A DNA stretch of 64,000 nucleotides, from assembly GCA_965240325.2 (NCBI GenBank), contig OZ251240.1, positions 1,054,001 to 1,118,000 of the forward strand, in the 5' to 3' direction. This document shows, one piece after another, positions 16,608 through 26,100 of the stretch. A program made the position numbers and the translations under genes. This DNA comes from Rebecca billardiae RCC1528. Its lineage: Eukaryota > Haptophyta. Position 1 is the first letter of the stretch. Each line of letters starts with the position of its first letter. Below the pieces are notes generated by a model, which worked only from the letters and a program-made list of their open reading frames with translations, was not told the DNA's origin and did not search any database.

Positions 16608-19292
16608 GAATCTGGGACCCACGCGTGCCGGCGTGCAACCAAGCTGCATGCACTTCTGGCCGCCGTGCGCGCTGGCGTGTGCTCGGAGAGTCGGAGTCGC
16701 GGCTGGCGCGCAGCGTCGCGCGGGCGCCGCCCGTGGATGCGCGGCCTGGCCGCGCGCGACGTGCGCGGCTGCCTCGCGCTCTTCGAGCGTTCGCACTGGC
16801 ACCTCTCGCCGCTGCGCGGCGCGCTGCTCGTCGCCGCGCCCGCGCTGCACTCGAACCTCCACGCATGCGCCGCCGTTGTCGACGCGCCCAATTGGCGCGC
16901 GCTCGCCTCCGCCTCGCCGACCGTGGCGCTCGTGGGCGCGCTCTTCCACCGCACGGCGGCGGACGAGGCGCCGCGCGCGACGCAGCTGCGCTCGCTCCCG
17001 GCAGCATACCTCTGCGCGCGCATGCTCGGCCACCTCGCCGGGCTGGCCGCCGCCGGCGCGGACGCTACCGCGACCGAGGCCGCGCTGCGCGCGCACTGCG
17101 GCGTGAGCGAGCTGGCGTCGCGCACGGGGGTGACGATCGCGCGCTTCGTGCGGCTGGGCGAGCTCGTGCGCGACGCGATGCACGAGCCGGACGGCCCCGC
17201 GTGCCGCGCCCTCGGCCGCGCGCCCGGCGCGGCCGTTCTGACGAGACTCCTGTGGGAGCGCGCGCACTCGCGCGCATGCCTCGCGCGCTACGCGCAGGGC
17301 GTGGGCGCGCACGCGCCCGAGGCGCTCTCGCCGCTCGGCGCGGCCGTGGCGCAGGGCACGGGCGGCGCGTACGACGCGTGGGTGCGCGCCGAAGCGCCGC
17401 CGTGCGCCGAGCACGACGCCGCCGCCGCCGCGCTCGAGCGGCGCGCGCGACGGCTCGTCGAGCGAGTGGGCTCGGCGCCGCTCGTGCCTCACGGGCGCTA
17501 CGGCCTCGCGGGGGGGCCTCCGAGGGGCGACTGCGTGGAGGTGGTGGTCCGCGAGCTGCTGCAGTTCGGCCTGCACAACGCAGACACCGGGCGGTACGAC
17601 TGCGCCCGGCTGCCGCCCGGCGCGGACCCGCGCCTCGTTCGCTTCTTCGACGAGCGCTCCGCACAGACCGGCGTGGCAGGGGCGCGCGCCGCAGCGGCGG
17701 AGTCGCTCACGCGCGAGCCAGCGGCGCGCGGCGCGAGCGCGGGCGAGGGCTCGGCACGAGCGCGCGCACGGCGCGCCGTGCCCGAGCTGGGCGAGCCGGG
17801 TGACGCCGCTGCGCCGCACGCCATGCCTACAAGCATGCGAGCCGCCGCGAGCGCTCCGGCTCCGCCGCCCGCGCCGCATCCGGACCGCGCCGACAGCAGC
17901 GGCGGCGCCGAGCCCAGCGCACCGCGCAGCGCGGGCGCGGGCACGGACGACGAGCGCGGCGGCGCGCGCGGGCGCGAGTGGTTCGAGCTGCTCAGCGCGC
18001 GCCCCGAGGGCCGATATCTATCCGGCGGCGGCGGCGGCGCTCCGTATGAACTCGCGCCGGATATGAGTAATGTGGTTCATGTTACGGCCGGGCTGCTTGG
18101 GCTTCGTCAACTCGTGGGCAGCGGCGGCGGCCTCCGCGGCGCGGCGGCGCGCTCTCTCTCGCGCGGCCTCGGCGCGGGGACCGCGCACGCGGACGAGGCG
18201 GGCGTGTGCGCGCTCGTCGACGCGTGGCGCGGCGCGACGCCGCGCGCGCCGCCGCTGCGCGCGTGGTCGCGCGCGCTCGCCGCGCCGCCGCAGGAGATTG
18301 CCACCTTCGTGCTCGAGGCGTCCGGCCGCGCCGACGCCGACGCCGAGCGCGGCGCGCGCGCCGACGGCTCTGCCCGAGCTGCCCGCGCCCGCCCTCGTCA
18401 GCCTGCCGTCGGCGAGGCCGCCGCCGACGCCAACGCCGCCGCCGCCGAGGGCGTGGACGCACCCGTCGATCTCGGCTCACTCGAGATCGTCCTGCGACCG
18501 ACGTCGAATCACGCGTTCGCGCGCCGCCTGCCGCCGCCGCTCTCGGCGGCGCAGCTCAGGGCGCGCGAGGCCCTCTCGCGCGCGCTGCGTGACGGCTGCT
18601 TGCCACTCGGGGCCGAGGCACGCTGGGCGCTCGGCGCGCTTGCGGACGGCGGCCTGCTGCTGGCGCAGCCGCAGCCGCGCGCGCGCAGCGGCGCGCACGG
18701 GTGGCCGACGACAGCCGGCGGGGCGCGCGACGCGGACGTCGCGCACGCGACGCGCACCCACGCACCCTCTGCTGCGGAGCTTGCGGCCGCCGTGCTCTGC
18801 GCGGACGTCGTCCACCCCTACGCGCGGCTGCGCGCGCTGCGCGCCGCGTGCGCCGCGCCGGCCGAGCACACGGCCGCGCTCGTGCCGTGGCTGCTCGACG
18901 GGCTGCCGACCGAGGCGAGCGCGGCGCTGAGCGGCTCGGCGGCGCGCGCGCTCAGCCCGACCGGCTGGGTGCCCGCGCACGCCGCCGTCACCGACGCGGT
19001 GCTCCGCCGCCCGCTGCTCGCCGCCGTCGTCGCGCTGCTGCGACGAGATCGCGATCTCGCGCGCCGCGCGTTTGCGGCCGCGGCGCGCTCGGACGGGCGC
19101 GGCACGCTTGGTGCGATCGCGCTGTTCGCCTCCGCGCTTGGTGAGGCGTGGGCCGAAGCCGAAGGCAGCCCCCTGCCCGGAGGCCCGTCCGCGTCGTCGG
19201 AGGCGCCGCCCTCGTCAGCGTGAGCCGCAGCCGCATCATTGATGGATCATCGGTTACCCGTTACCGCCACGACGGCCGACGCACTGCTGCCA
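15149..19292. repeat. Right arm of ~4.1 kb inverted duplication
   Basis: Reverse complement of 910-5045 with very few differences (see the left arm). It is bracketed by two direct copies of an interspersed repeat, at 14879-15039 on its inner side and 19439-19612 on its outer side. That bracket is absent around the left arm, which hints that the right arm is the inserted copy. Confidence 0.9.
16737..19223 (+). CDS. Large protein of unknown function, right copy
   Basis: Near-identical copy (828 residues) of the minus-strand protein at 968-3454, including GDCVEVVVRELLQF, GRYDCARLPPG and PYELAPDMSNVVHV. Observed differences are Arg for Cys in the central linker (HPDRADSS) and Ser for Ala near the C-terminus (PSASSEAPP), plus silent changes such as the Ser/Ala-rich GEGSARA codons. 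Keeping such a long frame intact in both copies argues for either a very young duplication or gene conversion. It is divergent from the right kringle copy with 129 bp between starts. Function unknown. Confidence 0.7.
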   Translation: MRGLAARDVRGCLALFERSHWHLSPLRGALLVAAPALHSNLHACAAVVDAPNWRALASASPTVALVGALFHRTAADEAPRATQLRSLPAAYLCARMLGHLAGLAAAGADATATEAALRAHCGVSELASRTGVTIARFVRLGELVRDAMHEPDGPACRALGRAPGAAVLTRLLWERAHSRACLARYAQGVGAHAPEALSPLGAAVAQGTGGAYDAWVRAEAPPCAEHDAAAAALERRARRLVERVGSAPLVPHGRYGLAGGPPRGDCVEVVVRELLQFGLHNADTGRYDCARLPPGADPRLVRFFDERSAQTGVAGARAAAAESLTREPAARGASAGEGSARARARRAVPELGEPGDAAAPHAMPTSMRAAASAPAPPPAPHPDRADSSGGAEPSAPRSAGAGTDDERGGARGREWFELLSARPEGRYLSGGGGGAPYELAPDMSNVVHVTAGLLGLRQLVGSGGGLRGAAARSLSRGLGAGTAHADEAGVCALVDAWRGATPRAPPLRAWSRALAAPPQEIATFVLEASGRADADAERGARADGSARAARARPRQPAVGEAAADANAAAAEGVDAPVDLGSLEIVLRPTSNHAFARRLPPPLSAAQLRAREALSRALRDGCLPLGAEARWALGALADGGLLLAQPQPRARSGAHGWPTTAGGARDADVAHATRTHAPSAAELAAAVLCADVVHPYARLRALRAACAAPAEHTAALVPWLLDGLPTEASAALSGSAARALSPTGWVPAHAAVTDAVLRRPLLAAVVALLRRDRDLARRAFAAAARSDGRGTLGAIALFASALGEAWAEAEGSPLPGGPSASSEAPPSSA

Positions 19293-20712
19293 TCGCCTGC
19301 CATTAAGGTTGCTACTCATCAGAGTCATGATGCCAATGAATAGTAACTCGACACGTAACTGTCTATTCACACTCACAGTCGTATCAGACTAGGCGCTCGG
19401 CGGCGGCGGCATCTGCCGTCGCCGCCGCCAAGTTCCCCCAGGCCGAGGCCCGGTGCTCCATCGACCATCCCGGCCCCGAGCCCGTGCTCCCTCAGAGGGG
19501 CAGGGCGCTGCGGGTGCGGCGCACTGCCTGACCTGGTTGCAAGGCGCGGACGCATTCTATGTGTCTGCTGCACTCTGAGCCTGACGCTTGCCCGTTGCAT
19601 ACCACGTCGTTATAGAGAGAGAGAGAGAGAGAGAGAGTTATTAGCAGTAGCAGGACTCGGCCGCGAGGCGCGACGCCCGACGGCGACGCCGCCCAGCCGC
19701 CGCGGCTGTGGCCTGTGCCTGTCGGCCGCCCGCCGCCACCGGCCAACGAGCACTGCTCATCCGTTCGATCCATCAATGGTCAAATGCATCATGAGTACCG
19801 ATGACACGTTATTGACAACACTGTCGTCAATGCGCCTGTCGAGTGCGCGGACCGCGTGCCGCGTCGTGATCGCCTCCTCACTACGGAGTCCTAAGTCCTA
19901 GCCACCGTACTATAAGTGATATACTGCTACTAGCAGTAGTACGTACTGCTAGTGGCACTATGCTGACAGCAGCAGCACGCCCGGCCGCCCGCTGCACTGC
20001 TGCAGCACGGCCACGCAGTGGCATCGCTCATGATGTCTCTAAACTGAGTAAAGACAGCGTAATACTAAATAAGTTTTAAAACTGCGCGCTCATCTGTAGT
20101 AGTGATCTGATGACAGATGAGCCGATCAGGCGGGCATCTGTCAGTAGGCCACTAATCACAGGCTGACCACCGAGTCAGGAATTCGGATTATTTTTATATT
20201 ATATTTATTACGGGACTCAGCTACGACCGCGAATCGTGATGATGATGAGCGACTCCGGCGACAGCGCCGTTGGCCGTGCCGCGTGCCGCCGGGAGCCCGG
20301 GTCACCGCCCGGGATATTTGGCCCCGGCGGAGGCGGCGGACGGCGGCTCGGTAACGGTTGGCCGAGTGTTCTTCATCTTGGCCCAGCGGCGCCACCGGCG
20401 ACTCCGACTCCCGCCAGCGACGAGGATCCGGGCGCGAACTTGGCCTCCATGCAGCAACACACGCTGCAAACCCATGGCACACATGCAACACACACACAGA
20501 CTCACGGCTCCAGCAGACACAGTGACTCGCTCACTCAGTCTCACCATGGTCCAAGCCCTCTCAACCGCCGTCTCCTGGCTCGCCACCGCCCCCCTGCACG
20601 CCGACGGCGCGCGCGCGCCGGCTCGCAGGCGGGCCACTCCGCCGCATCTTCTGCGACGGGAGTGTCCCGAGTCCTGCGCGACGGGGCGCGCCTCGCGCCC
20701 TCGCTCGGCCGG
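19293..20712. other. Repeat-bearing intergenic region
   Basis: About 1.4 kb with no convincing gene. It contains repeat copy 2 (19439-19638), AT-rich sequence at 19800-20240 with many short inverted words (tgctactagcagtagta around 19925), and mixed sequence at 20240-20710 whose open frames on both strands lack domain features. The latter part may be the 3' region of the minus-strand gene ending at 20713. Confidence 0.45.
19439..19638. repeat. Interspersed repeat copy 2 with (AG)n
   Basis: Second full copy of the 14879-15039 repeat in the same orientation, somewhat longer through small insertions. It ends in gcccgttgcataccacgtcg, then a tract of (AG)n at 19614-19638 and the shared gttattag. 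It lies about 150 bp beyond the outer end of the right duplication arm. Confidence 0.8.
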
Positions 20713-21255
20713 TCATGTGTAGGCCGACTCTGCGAGGGCAGACATGGCGCTGTGCATCCGCCGCCGCAGCTCGCCCTCGAGCGCTTTGGCCTGCCACAGC
20801 ACGCGCGGGTCCTGCGACTCGATGTACATGCGCCGTTTGATGAACATGTGCGCCTGCAGGTAGTGGCATGGCAGGCGCGTGCTCTGCTCATCCATGGTGA
20901 GATGTTTGTTGTTGGCGCTTGCGTCTCCGCTCAGCGCGGAGCCTGCTGCGCGCTTGCGCTTGCCCGCGCCCAGTGGCAGCGCGCGCGATGGCCTCGCGCC
21001 AGCGGCGGGGCGGTTGATCTCGATCTTGCGCCGGGTTGTCGATCGCGTCTCGCGCGCCTCCGTGCGGAATTCCAATCGCCTCTGCGCGCGACGGTGGGCG
21101 CGCAAACGGTAACAGATCAGCCCGCTGCGCGCGCGTGCCGGCTGCGCGGGCAATCCGCGCGCAGGTGGCGCACGCACCGGTGGCGAGTGTGCGCCGTCCT
21201 CGGGCGGGGTCACGACGTCATCGTCGTCGTCCTCGAGGCGCTCCACCGTCGCCAT
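20713..21255 (-). CDS. Small basic hypothetical protein
   Basis: 180 residues from ATG 21255 (MATVERLEDDDDDVV). An acidic patch is followed by Pro/Ala-rich sequence, a basic central region (RTRAHRRAQ-like; TTRRKIEINRP; GKRKRAAGS, a possible nuclear localisation signal) and a better-structured C-terminal ~60 residues: RLPCHYLQAHMFIKRRMYIE followed by SQDPRVLWQAKALEGELRRR. The C-terminus reads like a short helical domain with mixed codon use typical of a real gene. I do not recognise the family. The frame stays open further upstream, but without an ATG that precedes sensible protein. Downstream of the methyltransferase gene on the same strand, about 400 bp away. Confidence 0.5.
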   Translation of the reverse strand: MATVERLEDDDDDVVTPPEDGAHSPPVRAPPARGLPAQPARARSGLICYRLRAHRRAQRRLEFRTEARETRSTTRRKIEINRPAAGARPSRALPLGAGKRKRAAGSALSGDASANNKHLTMDEQSTRLPCHYLQAHMFIKRRMYIESQDPRVLWQAKALEGELRRRMHSAMSALAESAYT

Positions 21256-21652
21256 TCCCCCCCGTTGAGAATCGGCGCGGCCGCAACGCTCGATCCCTGC
21301 TCCCAGGACGTCGTACCTGCTCGGCGGCACCGAACCTGCCGCACGGCTGGACCAGAACGGCAGAACCCGATGCGCGCGAATGACGGTGACCCAACAGCGG
21401 TCGCGATTCGAGAAACGCACGGATGTTCCAAACGTCCGCTTTTGAACGCCAAAACGGCTCGAAAGCAAGGAGTCTTTCATATCGGTTTTCTGTCCCTGAC
21501 GGAATCGACTACTCGGCCATGCAGATGCGCTCGCGGGCCCGCGGCTGTCGGTTGCAGGTTTGCTGCTCGCTTTCTCCGCCGACCGCCGCCGCCGAACAGG
21601 CCGAACACGGAACAGCCGTCCGGAACTCGACCGGCTCCGCCGAGCCCGGCGG

Positions 21653-22756
21653 TCAGGCCGCGCCCGCCGAGCTGCCCGCGCTGGCCGCATCGGCGCCGAC
21701 GGCTCGGATGCGCAGCAGGGCGACATCGGCCGCGTCGCACTTGCGCCACGCACCCTCCGCCGCCCAGCCCTCGTGCCACGCCTCCTCCGCCGCGGCCAGG
21801 CCGTGTGCGCGGAGCGCGTCGTCAAACGCGGCGCGCGTGAGCTCGTTGCGCCGCTTGAGCGCGAGCAGCACGAGCGCGGCGCGCGGCGCGGCGATCGCGA
21901 GTGTGCGCGCCAGCGCGTCGAGCTGGGACGCGTCGTACACGCAGTCCGCGCCCAGCACGACGTCCGCGCCGAGCTCGGCCAGCGCCGCGCCCACCGCCGA
22001 GCCAGGCCGCACATCCTCCCAGTCGAGCCGCGCGCAGTGGCACTCCGTAGCGTCGGCGCGCGCCGGATCGCGCGCCGCCACGCGCGTGGCGGCGAGTCGT
22101 TGCACCACCTCCGGGAGCGCGCCCACCTCTCCTGGCCGCAGCCCATTCGCCTCCAGGTTGTGCTTGCAGTTGGCGAGCGCGCTCGAATGGCCGTCGGTCG
22201 CGACGACAGCGGCCGCTCTGGACGCGGCCGCGAGAACGCACGAGAGGAGCCCGCATCCGGCGCCGAGCTCGAGGACGGTGCGATCACGGAACATGTCGCA
22301 ACGGTGCGCCGCGTACTCCGCCAGCCACATGCCGCCGTCCCACAGGCAGCCGCCCGTCTCGCTGCCGCCGCCCCACCCCTCGGTGCAGCGCACCACGACC
22401 GAGCGCGCGCTGGAGTCCGGCGCCAGGCGGAAGTGGCGGTGCGCGAGCGCGTGGTCGGATGGGAGGGCGGACGGCAGCGCGGCGTACCGGACGAGGAGCG
22501 CCTCACACGCGCCCTCCTCCTCCGCGTCCGCTTCGAGCGAGCGCACGAGCGCGCGCAGGAAGGCTCGGGTGTGCCGGGCGGCGGGCGGCCAGCGTCGCGC
22601 CTCCGGCGCGTCGAGAACGTCGGCGTCGAGGCGGGCCTGTACGGACTCAGATGGCCAGCCGGGCAGCGCACGTGCGAGCGCGACCAGCTCGTCCGCCGTG
22701 TGCGAGCCCTGGAGGTAGGCAGCGCGCAGGCCCGCGAGGGCATCCATGCCCGCCAT
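21653..22756 (-). CDS. FAM86/EEF2KMT-like protein-lysine methyltransferase
   Basis: 367 residues from ATG 22756 (MAGMDALAGLRAAYLQG). A second in-frame ATG at 22795 gives an AT-rich, less likely start. Residues 1-95 resemble the FAM86 N-terminal domain (AYLQG..., LPGW, PPAARHTRAFLRALVRSLE). Residues about 120-367 are a class I Rossmann methyltransferase: WDGGMWLAEYA, RTVLELGAGCGLL (motif I, 159-171), VVATDGH (motif II, 184-190), CARLDWEDV and DVVLGADCVYD (motif IV/post-I region typical of METTL21-type enzymes). Family knowledge: FAM86A/EEF2KMT trimethylates a lysine of elongation factor 2. The exact substrate here is inferred; another METTL21-group enzyme is the alternative. No intron or target signal seen. 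Confidence 0.8.
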   Translation of the reverse strand: MAGMDALAGLRAAYLQGSHTADELVALARALPGWPSESVQARLDADVLDAPEARRWPPAARHTRAFLRALVRSLEADAEEEGACEALLVRYAALPSALPSDHALAHRHFRLAPDSSARSVVVRCTEGWGGGSETGGCLWDGGMWLAEYAAHRCDMFRDRTVLELGAGCGLLSCVLAAASRAAAVVATDGHSSALANCKHNLEANGLRPGEVGALPEVVQRLAATRVAARDPARADATECHCARLDWEDVRPGSAVGAALAELGADVVLGADCVYDASQLDALARTLAIAAPRAALVLLALKRRNELTRAAFDDALRAHGLAAAEEAWHEGWAAEGAWRKCDAADVALLRIRAVGADAASAGSSAGAA

Positions 22757-23109
22757 CGTGGATGATGAATCTTTTTTCAAAAAAGCATTTTCCATTATTC
22801 CGAGCTGCGCGAGCGCTACGGTACCCGCACACGGTGAGTGTCTTATTCTTAGCAAGCTGTATAGGGGTACATGGCCAGCCAATCCTAATCCAGGTCACAA
22901 TCTCCGGCGCCCCGTGCAATAATCGTGCTCACAAAATAGCTATGCCGCCCCGCGACACGACGGTTTCCTTCCGGACCGCGCCGGGCCCTCAAAATAGTTC
23001 GCGACTACCCGCGCAGCCAAGCGCCCAACCAGGGCGCCGACACCGAGGGAGGGGTGGTTCGCGGCTTGCGGGTCTCGCAGCGCGGCGCACGTTACCGTCG
23101 TGCGTTTTG
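22757..23109. other. Divergent gap before the giant gene
   Basis: About 350 bp between the methyltransferase start (minus) and my chosen start of the giant plus-strand gene. It contains a T/A-rich run (cttttttcaaaaaagcatttt, 22770-22791) and, at 22836-22860, a fragment of the 160-298 hairpin family (gtgtcttattcttagcaagc). The giant frame is already open here, with an alternative ATG at 22942. Confidence 0.4.
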
Positions 23110-26100
23110 ATGGGAGGGGCCGCCGCCGCGAGCGACTCCGCCCGTACGAACGGCACCGCGACGCGCGCCGACGACCGCCAGCGGCTCGGTCGCTGCAAGA
23201 TGCCTCCTCCCGCTCGCGCTGGGCCGTCGGAGACCCGCACCTCCGGCCGTGCCGTCGTGTGCGACGAGTCGACGTGCGCGCCTCTTCCAACTTGGGGGCC
23301 GCGCGCCCCGGCACCTTCACGGTGGCTGACGGCGCTCGTGCTTCCGCTGCTGGCGGCGATGGCGATCGCTAACGTGCTGGCTCCGTCCTTCTCTACTCCC
23401 GACGCGCTCCTGCGTTGCCTGGAGCCCTCGGCGGCGTGCGCGGTGGCCTGCACCGCGCTTGCCGCCATGCTTCTCGCGGCTGCGCGCCCCTGGGGCATGC
23501 AGGCGACCCAGGCGCGCGGCCGAGCGGCGGTGCGTCCTGCGCGCCGCCCGGCGTCAGTGCATGCGCGCTCGTCGCCGGCCGTCCTGCGCGCTGCCGTGGT
23601 CATCGTCCTTGCGAGCTTCTACCAACCAGCCGCGCTGGGTCAGCCGAACCCGAGCCCGCCGCCGAGCCCACCGCCGAGCCCGCCGCCGAGCCCACCGCCG
23701 AGCCCGCCGCCGAGCCCGCCGCCGTCGCCGCCGCCAAGCCCGCCACCGCCATCGCCGCCGCCAAGCCCACCGCCGTCGCCGCCGCCGTCGCCGCCGCCGT
23801 CGCCGCCGCCGTCGCCGCCGCCATCACCGCCGCCATCGCCACCACCGAGCCCACCACCGAGCCCGCCGCCGTCGCCGCCGCCGTCGCCGCCGCCAAGCCC
23901 GCCACCGCCATCGCCGCCGCCAAGCCCACCGCCGTCGCCGCCGCCGTCGCCGCCGCCGTCGCCGCCGCCGTCGCCGCCGCCATCGCCGCCGCCATCGCCA
24001 CCGCCGAGCCCACCACCGAGCCCGCCGCCGTCGCCGCCGCCAAGCCCGCCGCCGCCATCGCCGCCGCCAAGCCCGCCGCCGTCGCCGCCGCCGTCGCCGC
24101 CGCCGTCGCCGCCGCCATCGCCGCCGCCATCGCCACCACCGAGCCCACCACCGAGCCCGCCGCCGTCGCCGCCGCCGTCGCCGCCGCCGAGCCCGCCACC
24201 GCCATCGCCACCGCCAAGCCCACCGCCGTCGCCGCCGCCATCGCCGCCGCCGAGCCCGCCGCCGTCGCCGCCGCCATCGCCGCCACCGAGCCCGCCGCCC
24301 AGCCCGCCGCCCTCGCCGCCGCCGAGCCCGCCGCCAAGCCCGCCCCCGCCTTCACCGCCACCGAGCCCGCCGCCGAGCCCGCCGCCGAGCCCGCCGCCGT
24401 CGCCACCGCCGAGCCCGCCGCCCTCGCCGCCGCCCTCGCCGCCGCCCTCGCCGCCGCCGAGCCCGCCCCCGTCGCCGCCGCCGAGCCCGCCGCCGCCGAG
24501 CCCGCCGCCGTCGCCGCCGCCGAGCCCGCCGCCGTCGCCACCGCCAAGCCCGCCACCGTCGCCTCCGCCGAGCCCGCCGCCGTCGCCACCGCCGTCGCCA
24601 CCGCCGAGCCCGCCGCCCAGCCCGCCGCCCAGCCCGCCGCCGCCCTCGCCGCCGCCGAGCCCACCGCCCTCCCCGCCGCCATCGCCTCCGCCGAGCCCAC
24701 CGCCGAGCCCACCGCCATCCCCGCCGCCATCGCCTCCGCCAAGCCCGCCGCCGTCACCGCCCCCGAGCCCGCCCCCAAGCCCGCCACCGCCTTCGCCGCC
24801 GCCGAGCCCGCCGCCAAGCCCGCCGCCAAGCCCGCCACCGTCGCCACCCCCGAGCCCGCCGCCGTCGCCGCCACCGAGCCCGCCGCCGTCGCCACCGCCA
24901 AGCCCGCCGCCCTCGCCGCCGCCGAGCCCGCCACCGCCGAGCCCGCCGCCGTCACCGCCGCCAAGCCCGCCGCCGTCGCCGCCGCCGAGCCCGCCGCCGT
25001 CGCCGCCGCCGAGCCCGCCGCCGAGCCCGCCGCCGCCCTCGCCGCCGCCCAGTCCGCCGCCGTCGCCGCCGCCGAGCCCGCCGCCGTCGCCGCCGCCCAG
25101 CCCGCCGCCGTCGCCGCCGCCCAGCCCTCCACCATCGCCGCCACCAAGCCCGCCGCCGAGCCCGCCGCCGAGCCCGCCGCCTCCGAGCCCGCCGCCGAGC
25201 CCGCCGCCGAGCCCGCCGCCGAGCCCGCCACCCTCGCCGCCGCCCTCGCCGCCGCCGAGCCCGCCGCCGAGCCCGCCACCCTCGCCGCCGCCGAGCCCGC
25301 CGCCGAGCCCGCCGCCGAGCCCGCCCCCGCCATCCCCGCCGCCCTCGCCGCCGCCGAGCCCGCCGCCGTCGCCTCCGCCCAGCCCGCCGCCGTCGCCACC
25401 TCCGAGTCCGCCGCCCTCACCGCCGCCGAGTCCTCCGCCCAGCCCTCCACCCAGCCCTCCGCCGTCGCCGCCGCCGCCGTCGCCGCCGCCGAGCCCGCCG
25501 CCGAGCCCGCCGCCGAGCCCGCCGCCCTCACCGCCGCCGAGCCCGCCGCCGAGCCCGCCGCCGTCGCCGCCGCCGTCGCCGCCGCCGAGCCCGCCGCCGA
25601 GCCCGCCGCCGAGCCCGCCGCCGCCATCCCCGCCACCCTCGCCGCCGCCCAGCCCGCCACCGTCGCCCCCGCCATCGCCGCCACCCTCGCCGCCGCCGAG
25701 CCCGCCGCCGTCGCCCCCGCCGAGTCCGCCGCCCAGCCCTCCGCCCAGCCCTCCGCCATCGCCGCCGCCGCCCTCGCCGCCGCCGAGCCCGCCGCCGAGC
25801 CCGCCGCCGAGCCCGCCGCCGAGCCCGCCGCCGAGCCCGCCGCCGAGCCCGCCGCCGAGCCCGCCGCCGTCGCCGCCGCCGAGCCCGCCGCCGAGCCCGC
25901 CGCCGAGCCCGCCGCCGTCGCCGCCGCCGAGCCCGCCGCCGAGCCCGCCGCCGAGCCCGCCGCCGCCATCCCCGCCACCCTCGCCGCCGCCCAGCCCGCC
26001 GCCGTCGCCCCCGCCATCGCCGCCACCCTCGCCGCCGCCGAGCCCGCCGCCGTCGCCCCCGCCGAGCCCGCCGCCCAGCCCTCCGCCCAGCCCGCCGCCG

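Noticed and set aside
20236-21840. A 534-residue plus-strand frame
   Set aside because: It overlaps two better-supported minus-strand genes (20713-21255 and 21653-22756) and is Arg/Pro/Ala low complexity.
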